A stretch of DNA of 64,000 bases from Alteromonas sp. MMG017. GTDB taxonomy: Bacteria > Pseudomonadota > Gammaproteobacteria > Enterobacterales > Alteromonadaceae. Positions within the stretch are counted from its first letter, which is position 1. Every line of letters begins with the position of its first letter. Below, piece after piece: positions 18,007 through 27,166 of the stretch. Location: positions 124,001 through 188,000 of the forward strand of contig NZ_JAGJDY010000007.1 of the NCBI RefSeq assembly GCF_018100795.1, written 5' to 3'. Below the pieces are notes generated by a model. It was given only the letters and a program-made list of their open reading frames with translations. It was not told the origin of the DNA and did no database searches. Position numbers and translations under genes: made by a program.

Positions 18007-20715
18007 TTAGTAGTAATCGTAAGAAAAGCGCACGCCAATTGTACGTGGGCGATTCGTTACTACCTTAGGTGTAAACTGCTGAGTATCAATATTTAATATC
18101 GCGCTTTCATCAAACACGTTATCGATATAAAGCTCGGCTTTCCAAATGTCGTTAGTTACACCAACGGCCAAGTTAGCTAGCATGTAAGACTCTTGTACGT
18201 AACGGCCACCTTCGAAGGTATTGCCATTTGAATCAGCGTAGGTTACCCCTTCGTAAACGTCTGCATGCTTCTCAATTTTAAGGCCAGAACCTGTGCCGTA
18301 AATTAGTTGCGTTGCATCTTCCATTACGTAAGCGTCCATTACCATGCCCGCATAACGGTCACCCGTGTAGCTTACAGAGCCGTTCACATAACCACGCTTG
18401 TCGCCTTCTAATTCGAAGAAGTAACGGGCGTTAATGTTACCAGAGAAACCTGCAGAATAAGGAAGCTCAGAGCCTACACCTGCTGCAATACCTTCTAATT
18501 CAGAATTTACGCTAGTTAATTCAGTATTTAGTAAACTGAATGCGGCGTTAATCACTAAATCGTCTGTGGCTAACCAAGTTATGTCAGCATCTAAACCTTG
18601 AATCTCTGCATCACCCACGTTGTCGGTAAATACTAAGAAAGAGATGTTAGTTGGGTCGAAACGTGACGTTTGTAGATCGGTAATTTCAGAGTAATACGCC
18701 GTAGCGTTTACACGTAGTATGCCGTCTAAGAAGTCACCCTTCACACCTAGCTCGTAGTTATCGAGGGTATCTGTGGTTGAGTACACAGGAATACGGAAGT
18801 TTTCAAATGCGCCACTTTGGTTTTTCGCCAAACCACCACCAACACGGTTGGTTACCGGCGGACGGAAACCTTCAGAGTAGTTAGCAAACAATAATAAATC
18901 GTCGTTTACCTTCCAATCTAGTGAGAACTTGAAGATAGTATCGTCAACGGTAAGTACACCATCGCTACCTAACAAATCCGTTTCTAGCTGGCCACTAGCA
19001 ATAGCAGCATTTACTGCATCAGGGTCTAGACCAACAGCGGCTAACTCATCTGGGTCAAGTGAACCAAATGCTTGAACACGGCGTGTTACGTCAACAGTAG
19101 AAGTTGAACCTGTGTACTTATCGTCAATTTGATACCAGCGGGCGCCTACACTAGCGGTGAGTGAATCGGTAATGTCGTATTCAAACTGACCAAATACCGC
19201 AATTTGCTCAACGGTATGGGTAATATCGTTAATAAAGCTTATTTCTGATGGGAACGGACCACCGTCGCTATTAATACCATCAGTACCTACTAGGGTTCTT
19301 TGTAGGTTATTAAAGCCAAATCGCGTTAGTTCGCCGTCAGTATTGGCAATTTTGAACTGCCCGACTGTGGCCACTTCTTGATCGTCATAGAACAAACCAG
19401 CGGTTACACGCCAAGGCGTATCCATGGTTGTAACAAAACGAAGCTCGTGTGTAGAACGGGTTGTAGTTGTGTCTTCTCTAAAGTACTTGGTAGGATCTAA
19501 GCAGCGCTGATCTTCAGCTTCAACACCAGATTCATAGTGGTTACATACATAGTACGCTGCAAAAGCACCACCATTTGTGTACCCCGTGTAATCGGCTAAG
19601 GTATCGATTTCACGATCTAAATAACCACCAGTGTAAACAAGATCTAGTTTTTCTAAACGACCTTCTAGTGTCCACGTTGTTAAGCCAAACTCATCTTTGT
19701 TTTCTTCTTGTTGAAAACGAAGCGCAGAACTTTCGCCCTCAAGCGTAGGGTCGTATGCAAATACACCTTCAGTATCTAACGATTGTTGAGTATGTTGAAC
19801 CAACAAATCCCAGTCATCGTTAAATTCATAAAGCAAACCGAAACGTGCACCCGTGTAGATTGCATCATTGAAGTCTTCTTCAACAAGCGCATCATTTTGT
19901 GGGGATACAACAGAGGCTTCTTCGTTAGAGTTAACGCCTGGGCTAGTCACGCGGTTTTGATCCATAGCAACTGGATCAGCAAGTACGCCGCCAGAGATAC
20001 GGTCGATAACTACCGCACTTCCAATGTAACCACCTTCGCCGGGAACGTTCATTACGTTATCTATCCAGCCGCCTTGCTTATCGTTGTAAGCCGCAACGCG
20101 GAAACCTAACTTGTCGGTCAGTGGCAAATTAAAGTAAGCCGTTACCGAGTTACTCATTTCACCGCCTTTGGTGAAACCAATGTTAGTATCAAAACCAGCA
20201 CCAAAACTGTTTAGGTCGGGTTTATTCGTGATCAAACGAATTGTACCTGCCTGAGAGCTTGCACCAAACAACGTACCTTGTGGCCCAGGAAGCACTTCAA
20301 CACGCGCAACGTCAGTAGCGTACACGTCTAAGTTACGACCAGCCATTGATACAGGCTGCTCATCCACATAGAAAGCAACAGAGGGTTGTAGTGCTTGAAC
20401 AGAAGATAACATGATGTTTGATTGGGTAGTTGCCGCGCCACGAATATAAATTTCGTTTTGGCCTGGGCCTGTACCCTGAAAGACTACGTTAGGTAAGAAT
20501 TCAACATAGTCTTGAAAATTATCGATGCCTAAATTTTCGAGTGCTTTACCATTAAGTGCAGTAACGGCGACAGGAACGTCTTGGATAGATTCGGCGCGTT
20601 TAGTGGCTGTAACTTCTATAGTTTCAAGTTTCGCTGGCGCTTCAGATTCTTGAGCGAGCAACGGTGTAGATGCCAATGCAGCAACAATTGCACAGCTAAG
20701 CTGAGTTTTACGCAT
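18007..20715 (-). CDS. TonB-dependent outer-membrane receptor
   Basis: A 902-residue receptor. It begins with a Sec signal peptide (MRKTQLSCAIVAALASTPLLA), followed by a TonB-box-like IEVTATKRAESIQDVPVAVTAL and a plug domain with the VEVLPGPQGTLFGASSQAGTI signature. The 22-strand barrel follows and ends in an aromatic-terminated strand (GVRFSYDYY). The ESIQDVPVAVTA form is typical of Alteromonas and Sphingomonas receptors that bring in organic molecules rather than siderophores. The substrate is unknown. It is divergent from a BCCT transporter and near the TPR-sulfotransferase. Confidence 0.88.
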   Translation of the reverse strand: MRKTQLSCAIVAALASTPLLAQESEAPAKLETIEVTATKRAESIQDVPVAVTALNGKALENLGIDNFQDYVEFLPNVVFQGTGPGQNEIYIRGAATTQSNIMLSSVQALQPSVAFYVDEQPVSMAGRNLDVYATDVARVEVLPGPQGTLFGASSQAGTIRLITNKPDLNSFGAGFDTNIGFTKGGEMSNSVTAYFNLPLTDKLGFRVAAYNDKQGGWIDNVMNVPGEGGYIGSAVVIDRISGGVLADPVAMDQNRVTSPGVNSNEEASVVSPQNDALVEEDFNDAIYTGARFGLLYEFNDDWDLLVQHTQQSLDTEGVFAYDPTLEGESSALRFQQEENKDEFGLTTWTLEGRLEKLDLVYTGGYLDREIDTLADYTGYTNGGAFAAYYVCNHYESGVEAEDQRCLDPTKYFREDTTTTRSTHELRFVTTMDTPWRVTAGLFYDDQEVATVGQFKIANTDGELTRFGFNNLQRTLVGTDGINSDGGPFPSEISFINDITHTVEQIAVFGQFEYDITDSLTASVGARWYQIDDKYTGSTSTVDVTRRVQAFGSLDPDELAAVGLDPDAVNAAIASGQLETDLLGSDGVLTVDDTIFKFSLDWKVNDDLLLFANYSEGFRPPVTNRVGGGLAKNQSGAFENFRIPVYSTTDTLDNYELGVKGDFLDGILRVNATAYYSEITDLQTSRFDPTNISFLVFTDNVGDAEIQGLDADITWLATDDLVINAAFSLLNTELTSVNSELEGIAAGVGSELPYSAGFSGNINARYFFELEGDKRGYVNGSVSYTGDRYAGMVMDAYVMEDATQLIYGTGSGLKIEKHADVYEGVTYADSNGNTFEGGRYVQESYMLANLAVGVTNDIWKAELYIDNVFDESAILNIDTQQFTPKVVTNRPRTIGVRFSYDYY

Positions 20716-21012
20716 AATGTGTGTTTTCCCTGTTATGTGATTTTTTATTCTTTGAACTGAGTTTATTTACAATACTGTTCAAAGATATCATTTATATTAA
20801 CCCACAAACGGTGATTAATTTCTACTCTAACGATTATTTAATCACTTATACTTTAGTTTCCCCCCGTTTAATAACGTGAAATTATAGAAACACCAATCAA
20901 TTAAAGAATCAGCTCTAATAATTACAATCAAAGTTTATAAAAGTTGTTCCATGCTGTATATTTCGACGTAACAACTCTAAGTCGACAGATAAGAGAAAGG
21001 ACTGATACTAGC

Positions 21013-22983
21013 GTGAGCGAAACTGAGAACACATCACCCTTAAATAAACCCGTGTTTTACACGTCTTCCATAATTATAGCTTGCCTGCTCATTTTTGCAG
21101 CAGCCTTGCCTGAAACCGCCGATTCACTTTTCAAAACTATTCAAGACGTCATAGTGACGAATGGCAGTTGGTTCTACGTACTGACGGTTGCAATTGTTTT
21201 GTTGTTTGTGGTTTATCTTGGCATGTCTCGCTATGGCGAGATTAAGCTGGGCCCCGACCATGCCGTACCTGAATTTAAGTTCACTACTTGGTTATCTATG
21301 CTGTTTGCTGCAGGTATGGGTATTGGACTTATGTTTTTCGGGGTAGCCGAACCGTTAATGCATTTTCTTGCACCGCCAACTGCACAAGCTGAAAGTATTG
21401 ATGCAGTGCGAGAAGCCATGAAAACCACCTTTTTCCATTGGGGTGTCCATGCATGGGCAATTTATGCTGTTGTGGCTTTGATATTGGCCTATTTTTCATA
21501 TCGTCAAAACTTACCGCTAACACTACGTTCTGCACTGTACCCGTTGATTGGTGATAGGATTTACGGTTGGCCTGGTCACGTTGTGGACATCTTTGCCGTC
21601 ACCTCTACCGTGTTTGGTGTTTCAACGTCACTCGGGCTAGGTGCATCACAAGTTAATGCAGGCTTTAACTATTTATTTGGCTTACCTTCAAATACCACCG
21701 TTCAAATATTAATAATGGCTGGCGTAATTGGCCTAGCGGTTATTTCGGTTGCGACTGGGTTAGATAAAGGTATTCGTATTTTGTCTGAAACCAACATGGT
21801 TTTAGCCATCTTGCTGCTTCTTATTGTTCTAGTATTGGGGCCAACCGTATTCTTACTTCAAGCCTACATGCAAAATACGGGGGCTTACCTATCTGACTTA
21901 GTTAGAAATACCTTCAACTTATTCGCCTATGACAAAACCGATTGGATTGGTGGCTGGACCATCTTCTATTGGGGCTGGTGGTTAGCGTGGGCACCTTTCG
22001 TAGGTTTATTCATTGCACGTATATCATACGGCCGTAGCATTCGTGAGTTCATCATGGGTGTATTACTTATCCCCTCTGCGTTTACGCTTTTCTGGATGAC
22101 CGTATTCGGTAATGGCGCCATCGACCAAGTGTTAGTGCATGGTAAGGATATATTAGCCACCATGGTTAACGAGGATAGTGCTGTCGCCCTATTCGTGTTC
22201 TTAGAGCAATTCCCGTTCTCGTCGATATTAAGCTTTATTGCCGTAATAATGGTCATCGTGTTTTTTGTTACATCTTGTGATTCCGGTGCTATGGTTGTAG
22301 ACATGCTGTGTTCGCACGGTAGAAACGACACACCATTGTGGCAACGAATTTACTGGGCCGTTGGTGTAGGTGTGGTAAGTGCGGTTCTGCTTTATGCTGG
22401 TGGTTTGGGGGCACTTCAAACCATGACTATTGCTTCGGCGCTGCCCTTCGCAATAGTGCTGCTTGTCGCCATTGCGGGCTTACTAAAAGCACTACGAGTT
22501 GAAGCGTACAAGCGAGAAAGCTTACAAGTGCTTGCAGGTACACCGCAGCACAACGATGGCGATAAGAACTGGAAAGACCGATTAGAAAATATTGTGACTT
22601 TCCCAGATGAGAATGCCGTTAGACGCTATATGCAAAAAATTGTTAAGCCTGCTATGTCGGAAGTAGGTAAAGAGTTCGAAACTCAGCAATTTGAAATTTT
22701 GATTGATGAAACCGATGAATCACTTATGTTAACGGTAACCATGGGTAGCGACCCTGATTTTGTATACGCAGTGTACCCATCAGCCACTCATCAACCAGAA
22801 TTTGGCCCAAGTGAGCTACAAGAGGTAGACGAAGGCGAGAAGCCCACGTACTATCGCGCAGAAGTTCATTTAAGTGAAGGTGGTCAAAACTACGACATTA
22901 TGGGATGGTCGAAAATCTCAGTCATTAATGACGTAATTGATCAGTTTCAAAAGCATCAACACTTTATCCATTTGCTTAAGTAG
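21013..22983 (+). CDS. BCCT-family betaine/choline transporter, BetT-like length
   Basis: From the GTG at 21013 the product is about 656 residues; an in-frame ATG at 20944 gives 679. GTG is favoured because an aaagga box lies 11 bases upstream and residues from NKPVFYTSS align with the usual BetT start. There are twelve transmembrane helices and a long C-terminal cytoplasmic domain. The Trp box WWLAWAPFVGLFIARISYG lies in TM8. The TM3 glycine motif is GMGIG (about residues 101-105), the form seen in Na+-coupled BetP, not the GIGID of H+-coupled E. coli BetT. A MarR gene follows 34 bases later. Confidence 0.86.
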   Translation: MSETENTSPLNKPVFYTSSIIIACLLIFAAALPETADSLFKTIQDVIVTNGSWFYVLTVAIVLLFVVYLGMSRYGEIKLGPDHAVPEFKFTTWLSMLFAAGMGIGLMFFGVAEPLMHFLAPPTAQAESIDAVREAMKTTFFHWGVHAWAIYAVVALILAYFSYRQNLPLTLRSALYPLIGDRIYGWPGHVVDIFAVTSTVFGVSTSLGLGASQVNAGFNYLFGLPSNTTVQILIMAGVIGLAVISVATGLDKGIRILSETNMVLAILLLLIVLVLGPTVFLLQAYMQNTGAYLSDLVRNTFNLFAYDKTDWIGGWTIFYWGWWLAWAPFVGLFIARISYGRSIREFIMGVLLIPSAFTLFWMTVFGNGAIDQVLVHGKDILATMVNEDSAVALFVFLEQFPFSSILSFIAVIMVIVFFVTSCDSGAMVVDMLCSHGRNDTPLWQRIYWAVGVGVVSAVLLYAGGLGALQTMTIASALPFAIVLLVAIAGLLKALRVEAYKRESLQVLAGTPQHNDGDKNWKDRLENIVTFPDENAVRRYMQKIVKPAMSEVGKEFETQQFEILIDETDESLMLTVTMGSDPDFVYAVYPSATHQPEFGPSELQEVDEGEKPTYYRAEVHLSEGGQNYDIMGWSKISVINDVIDQFQKHQHFIHLLK

Positions 22984-23017
22984 CTTGGGTTAGGGTTGCA
23001 GATTTATTAGGAATAAA

Positions 23018-23497
23018 ATGCGAAAAGAAGAAGAATTGTTGGTTGCACTACGGCGCGTGATCCGCGCCGTAGATTTACGCAGCAAACAGTTGAGCAAGCA
23101 TGTTGGGCTAACAGGCCCACAACTGTTAGTAATGCAAAATATTCAGGAGAAGCCTGGAATTATGGTGCGAGAAATCGCTGAAAACATAAATCTAAGCCCT
23201 GCCACCATTACTAATATTCTTGATCGCCTTGAAGGCAGAGATTTAGCAACCCGTATCCGAAGTACGCAAGATAAGCGTAAAGTAGGCGTTTTCCTTACTG
23301 AAAAAGGAAAAGTGGCAGTCATTGATGCCCCTCGCCCACTGCAAGAGCACTTCGTAGAGCGCTTTTCGCAACTAAAAGAGTGGGAACAAAGCCAAATGGT
23401 GGCTACCGTTCAGCGAATTGCAAGCATGATGGATGCAGAAGATATTGATGCTTCACCGTTCCTTGAGCTTGGTAGTATTTCGGAAAAACCTAACTAA
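23018..23497 (+). CDS. MarR-family transcriptional regulator
   Basis: A 159-residue winged-helix regulator. The recognition region is ENINLSPATITNILDRLEGRDLATRIRSTQDKRKVGVFLTEKGK, with the conserved D-x-R wing (TQDKR). The frame starts at ATG after TTAGGAATAAA. It follows the BCCT gene by 34 bases, so it is probably co-transcribed and may control that transporter in response to osmolarity or a substrate; this is inference from position. A strong terminator follows. Confidence 0.85.
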   Translation: MRKEEELLVALRRVIRAVDLRSKQLSKHVGLTGPQLLVMQNIQEKPGIMVREIAENINLSPATITNILDRLEGRDLATRIRSTQDKRKVGVFLTEKGKVAVIDAPRPLQEHFVERFSQLKEWEQSQMVATVQRIASMMDAEDIDASPFLELGSISEKPN

Positions 23498-23565
23498 TGT
23501 AGTGAATACTGTTTGCGTAAATTGTCTTAAGCACTGCTTACGACAAAACGAAACTAGAAAATAAA

Positions 23566-23593
23566 ACAGCCAGCTTATGCTGGCTGTTTTTTT
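23566..23593 (+). terminator. Rho-independent terminator after the MarR gene
   Basis: ACAGCCAGC (23566-23574) pairs with GCTGGCTGT (23579-23587) around TTAT, followed by a run of seven T. It lies 69 bases past the MarR stop and marks the end of the BCCT-MarR transcript. Confidence 0.85.
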
Positions 23594-23668
23594 GTACTTA
23601 TAAAAATTTTGTAGCGAGAGCGCGAAGCATCAATTTGATGGGCGTTAAGCTAGGTTTGAACCAAGGTT

Positions 23669-24040
23669 TTAGACAGATTGCTTACCTGTTTGTTTGTCAG
23701 CAGCTTTCAATGGGTTTACCCGGCCACCAGTAACTTTATCGGCGCGGCCTTCTTCTTTGGCTTTCTCGGCACGGCGTTTTCTTATTTCTTTCGGGTCGGC
23801 AATAAGCGGGCGGTATATTTCGATTCGGTCGCCATCTTTTACAGTATCACGTAACTTAACTACTCTGCTCCATATGCCTACCTTGGTACTAGATAAATCA
23901 ATATCCGGGTATTCGTTAAGCAGATTTGACGCTTGAATTACCTCTTCTACGGTTGCGCCTTCTTTTATCGCCACATCAACCAAAGATTGCTTAGTAGGAA
24001 GTGCATAAGCCACTTCAATATTCATTAAGCCTTCACTCAC
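23669..24040 (-). CDS. rnfH: RnfH-family ubiquitin-like protein
   Basis: A 123-residue beta-grasp protein. The core [15 protein letters not shown] ... [39 protein letters not shown] is the RnfH signature (compare VEVAYALP and the closing RPLxxDPKExRRxR). A basic C-terminal tail extends it slightly. The open frame begins at a GTG (24040) overlapping the ratA stop by 4 nt; ATG at 24025 is an alternative. The ratA-rnfH pair, divergent from smpB, is the standard gammaproteobacterial arrangement. Its biochemical role is not settled. Confidence 0.85.
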   Translation of the reverse strand: MSEGLMNIEVAYALPTKQSLVDVAIKEGATVEEVIQASNLLNEYPDIDLSSTKVGIWSRVVKLRDTVKDGDRIEIYRPLIADPKEIRKRRAEKAKEEGRADKVTGGRVNPLKAADKQTGKQSV

Positions 24041-24468
24041 GCGTAAACACTCCTAGCACGTTCAGTAAATGCAACAACCATATTCGCTGCCAAATTATTG
24101 AAAATTTTGCCAAACGCCATTTCTACTAACTTGTTGGTAAATTCAAACTCGAGGTTTAGCTCTATTTTACAAGCTTCCTCGGATAACGCAGAAAATGTCC
24201 ATCCGCCGGTTAAATAGCGAAACGGCCCATCGACAAGCTGCATGTCAATACGCTTGCCAGGTTCAAGTTCATTATGAGTAGTGAACCATTGTTTAATACC
24301 TGCTTTTGCTACTAGTAATGAGGCTTTCATATTTTCGTCAGATGCTTCTAAAACCTTGCTGTCTCGACAACCTGGAAGAAACTGCGGATAGGCCGCAACA
24401 TCGTTTACCAAGTCGAACATAGCCTGGGCGCTGTGTGCTACCAATGCACTGCGTTGTATACTCGCCAT
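24037..24468 (-). CDS. ratA: RatA / coenzyme Q-binding START-like protein
   Basis: A 143-residue START/Bet v1-like protein when started at the ATG at 24468 ([24 protein letters not shown]), which matches family N-termini; an upstream in-frame start at 24597 adds an unusual basic tail. Characteristic segments are [32 protein letters not shown] and the closing [21 protein letters not shown]. Homologues bind ubiquinone (Coq10-type); E. coli RatA was described as a 70S-ribosome association inhibitor. The promoter is shared in a 222-base divergent gap with smpB. Confidence 0.85.
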   Translation of the reverse strand: MASIQRSALVAHSAQAMFDLVNDVAAYPQFLPGCRDSKVLEASDENMKASLLVAKAGIKQWFTTHNELEPGKRIDMQLVDGPFRYLTGGWTFSALSEEACKIELNLEFEFTNKLVEMAFGKIFNNLAANMVVAFTERARSVYA

Positions 24469-24690
24469 GTACTTCACTATATAAATATCGAAAGGCGCAT
24501 TATACCATAGAAAAAATACCACAGAAAAAACCCTTCTCTCATCTTCGCTTTTTCCGTTTCGCCCCCACATCTTTCTGTAAGGTAACAATACCCTCACACT
24601 ATTGAGTGAACGCTAAATGTTAGTAAATGAACTAATAAATATTGTGATGGGTATACAGACATTCATACAGCAATCAGTATAATAGCGAGC

Positions 24691-25170
24691 ATGAAAAAGA
24701 ATAAAGCCAACAAAAACACCACAGGTACTATCGCGCAAAACAAAAAGGCGCGTCACGACTATTTCCTAGAGGACAAATTTGAAGCCGGTATTCAGCTTCA
24801 AGGCTGGGAAATTAAAAGTATTCGCTCAGGTAAAGTTAACATTTCCGATTGCTATGTGATTATTCAAAATGCCGAAGCGTATTTGGTAGGTTGTCGCATT
24901 AGCCCGTTAAACCAAGCATCTACTCACGTTGTGTGTGAACCCGAACGTGCGCGTAAATTATTATTGAAAAAACGCGAGCTAGACCGATTAATGGGCGCAA
25001 GAGACCGGCAAGGTTACTCTATTGTGGCCACTGCCATGTATTGGAAGAAATGCTGGGTTAAGTTAGAAATCAATCTTGCCAAAGGTAAGCATGAACGAGA
25101 CAAACGAGACTCATTGAAAGATCAAGACTGGCAGCGTCAGAAAGAAAGAATGATGAAACACAGCGTTTAA
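24691..25170 (+). CDS. smpB: SsrA-binding protein SmpB
   Basis: A 159-residue OB-fold protein that binds tmRNA and delivers it to stalled ribosomes for trans-translation. Typical blocks are [36 protein letters not shown] and the C-terminal basic tail [20 protein letters not shown], which mimics the codon-anticodon helix. It lies 1.5 kb upstream of the tmRNA gene it serves, with a flavin oxidoreductase between. Its stop codon lies inside the loop of its terminator. Confidence 0.95.
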   Translation: MKKNKANKNTTGTIAQNKKARHDYFLEDKFEAGIQLQGWEIKSIRSGKVNISDCYVIIQNAEAYLVGCRISPLNQASTHVVCEPERARKLLLKKRELDRLMGARDRQGYSIVATAMYWKKCWVKLEINLAKGKHERDKRDSLKDQDWQRQKERMMKHSV

Positions 25171-25186
25171 CGCTGTGTTTTATTTT
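25156..25186 (+). terminator. Terminator overlapping the smpB stop codon
   Basis: AAACACAGCGTT (25156-25167) is the reverse complement of AACGCTGTGTTT (25169-25180), followed by tatttt. The TAA stop (25168-25170) falls in the centre, so transcription ends within a few bases of translation end. Confidence 0.8.
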
Positions 25187-25196
25187 GAGCTGCACG

Positions 25197-26513
25197 TTAT
25201 TTGTTGAGCTGGTCTTCCTTAACATGACTAGGGCTAACGGTTTTACCACTGCTACCTGTCTGATTGGTAAGCTGTACACTGCCGTTTTTAGCATTAACGT
25301 CACGCTTGGTCATTGATTTGCGGTGCATCATATCAAGTACCAAACTCCACAATGGCGATGGCGAACGTAAGGTTGTTAAGTTGTTCCCTAAACGCCTTAG
25401 CTGACGGCGAACCATGGCCATATTTGCCAAGCTGGCTAACGATTTATCTTTCCACGTACAATGCGGAATAACACCCGAATAACGCCATTCTTGCTGCCAC
25501 TTTTTGGCTAAATCAGGCGTAATAGCCAAAGCACTGGCTAACCCCACCAATGAACAACCTTGCTGAATTACTTTTTCGGCAACTTCAGCTCGCTTAATAC
25601 CGCCCGTTGTCATTAACGGAATATCGGTTTTAGTTTCAAGCGTGTGCGCAAATTCAAGGAAATACGCTTCACGTGCAAGGGTAGTATCGTCTCGAGTTTG
25701 CCCTTGCATAGCAGGCGCTTCGTAGCTTCCGCCGGATAATTCCACTACATCCACTCTTAACGCTTCTAACCGACGGACCACTTCACAGGCATCATCAAAA
25801 CTAAACCCATTTCGCTGAAAGTCAGCAGAATTAAGTTTAACCATAACAATAAAGCCACTTGGGCATACTGCGCGTATTTGGCTAACAATATTAATCAGTA
25901 AACGGGCACGATTAATAATGGAACCGCCCCACTCGTCTTGTCGCTGATTAGTAAGCGGCGATAAAAACTGAGTAAGTAAATAACCGTGCGCTGCATGAAT
26001 TTCCACGCCATCAAACCCCGCTTTTTGGGCTTGCACTGCGGTTTCAACAAAGCGTTTGCAGACATCGTGAATGTCTTGGCAGGTCATTTCTTTTGGAACG
26101 GCAAACAATTTCGAGTGCTTACCCATATCAAGCGGCACGGCTGAAGGCGCAATTGCTTTGCCTTGCATGGCTTTAAATACCTGACGACCAGGATGGTTAA
26201 TTTGCATCACCGCCAGCGCGCCATTTGATTTGATAATTTTAGACCAGCGCTCGAAAGGTTCTAAGGGAGAATCTTTGTCTAGCACAACGCCGCCCGGGCC
26301 CGTCATCGATTCACGATCGACCATAACGTTACCCGTAATGACCATGCCCAAGTTGCCATGCGCCCAATATCGATAAAGGGTATACAGCGCACTGCCAGGT
26401 AGACTGCCAGCACTCGACATGTTCTCTTCCATCGCTGCTTTTACAAGGCGATTACGTACCACTACCCCGCAAGGTAAGGTATAAGGCGTATAAATTATTG
26501 AGTCAGATGACAT
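25197..26513 (-). CDS. NADH:flavin oxidoreductase, OYE superfamily
   Basis: About 438 residues from the ATG at 26513; an in-frame start at 26639 would reach into the ssrA promoter and adds an unrelated-looking tail. It is an FMN TIM-barrel enzyme: NRLVKAAMEENM at the first strand, AVMQINHPGRQVF, GFDGVEIHAAHGYLLTQFLSP with the catalytic His pair and the RQDEWGGSIINRARL signature. A 60-70-residue basic C-terminal extension follows the barrel. Substrate unknown. It is only 26 bases from the convergent smpB and divergent from the tmRNA gene. Confidence 0.83.
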   Translation of the reverse strand: MSSDSIIYTPYTLPCGVVVRNRLVKAAMEENMSSAGSLPGSALYTLYRYWAHGNLGMVITGNVMVDRESMTGPGGVVLDKDSPLEPFERWSKIIKSNGALAVMQINHPGRQVFKAMQGKAIAPSAVPLDMGKHSKLFAVPKEMTCQDIHDVCKRFVETAVQAQKAGFDGVEIHAAHGYLLTQFLSPLTNQRQDEWGGSIINRARLLINIVSQIRAVCPSGFIVMVKLNSADFQRNGFSFDDACEVVRRLEALRVDVVELSGGSYEAPAMQGQTRDDTTLAREAYFLEFAHTLETKTDIPLMTTGGIKRAEVAEKVIQQGCSLVGLASALAITPDLAKKWQQEWRYSGVIPHCTWKDKSLASLANMAMVRRQLRRLGNNLTTLRSPSPLWSLVLDMMHRKSMTKRDVNAKNGSVQLTNQTGSSGKTVSPSHVKEDQLNK

Positions 26514-26601
26514 TAGCACTTCAAATGTAATTTTAAGCCGGTACACTTTAATGCTTATTGACGATAAATGCATCTTTTGAAAGCAAAATATAAAGAAATC
26601 A

Positions 26602-26629
26602 TTTAACCGCAAGCTAGTTATGTTATACT
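26602..26629 (+). promoter_or_regulatory. Predicted ssrA promoter
   Basis: TATACT at 26624-26629 is a good -10 box, with a weak TTTAAC near 26602 as -35. The mature tmRNA 5' end (GGGGCTGATT) lies 15 bases downstream, which allows a short 5' leader for processing. Confidence 0.55.
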
Positions 26630-26643
26630 GCGCTTTCACACTC

Positions 26644-27001
26644 GGGGCTGATTAGGATTCGACAGGATCTTGGAAGCCGGAGGTGCATGCAGAGGTGCGG
26701 CTGGCCTCTTAAAAAAGCCGCATACAAATAGTCGCAAACGACGAAAACTACGCACTAGCCGCTTAATAACCGGTATAGGCCCTTCCACCACAGCTTTGTT
26801 TGCTAGCGTGGATTCGGAAGGTCATCCAAGCAAACTAGCGAGGGAAACTCTCCTGAGGTTGAACCGCGAAATAGTATCGGGACAGCTACCAAGAACCCTG
26901 TTTGTCGGGGTCTAAAGTAGTTAAAGAAAAGACAAACTAAGCATGTAGTACCAAAGGTAGACATTTTCTGGACGCGGGTTCAAATCCCGCCAGCTCCACC
27001 A
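26644..27001 (+). ncRNA. ssrA: Transfer-messenger RNA (tmRNA)
   Basis: A 358-nt tmRNA. The 5' end GGGGCTGATTAGGATTCGAC and the 3' end GGTTCAAATCCCGCCAGCTCCACCA pair as the alanine-accepting tRNA-like domain with CCA at 26999-27001. The tag frame starts at the resume codon GCA (26734) and reads ANDENYALAA before TAA at 26764-26766; this is the E. coli tag. With SmpB it rescues stalled ribosomes. The 3' end is the integration site of the island that follows and stays intact, as usual for such insertions. Confidence 0.97.
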
Positions 27002-27005
27002 ATTC
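26976..27005 (+). other. attL: ssrA 3'-end attachment site
   Basis: The T-arm and acceptor end of tmRNA, running to AATTC, is repeated imperfectly at 37971-37999. Aligned over 30 columns there are 24 matches and one gap, with an identical run CCACCAATTC. ssrA 3' ends are classical targets for tyrosine integrases, one of which begins 160 bases downstream. Confidence 0.65.
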
Positions 27006-27014
27006 AATAAATTA

Positions 27015-27039
27015 AGACGTCCTATGACGTCTTTTTTTA
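27015..27039 (+). terminator. Terminator after ssrA
   Basis: AGACGTC (27015-27021) pairs with GACGTCT (27026-27032) over a 4-nt loop, followed by seven T. It ends the tmRNA transcript just inside the island's left end. Confidence 0.8.
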
Positions 27040-27115
27040 TGCCTACAGCAACGAAAAATCAATAACTTAGCGTATTACAACGTTCATTGGCGTCCTCTAG
27101 CTTCTTTGATCTTTA

Positions 27116-27162
27116 GGTACACCATTGGGTACACTACGCAAACTATGTGAAATTGGTGTACC
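27116..27162. promoter_or_regulatory. Left integrase arm-type sites (GGTACAC)
   Basis: GGTACAC occurs at 27116-27122 and 27128-27134 (12-bp spacing), with an inverted copy GTGTACC at 27156-27162 just before the integrase ATG. The same doublet, with the same spacing and the sequence TGGGTACAC in the second copy, occurs at the island's right end. They are likely integrase arm sites that also allow autoregulation. Confidence 0.6.
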
Positions 27163-27166
27163 CATT

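Noticed and set aside
26514-26639. N-terminal extension of the flavin oxidoreductase
   Set aside because: It reaches into the ssrA promoter and does not resemble the family N-terminus.
26670-26915. Open frame of 81 codons on the plus strand
   Set aside because: It lies wholly within the tmRNA gene; its sequence is explained by the RNA structure and tag.
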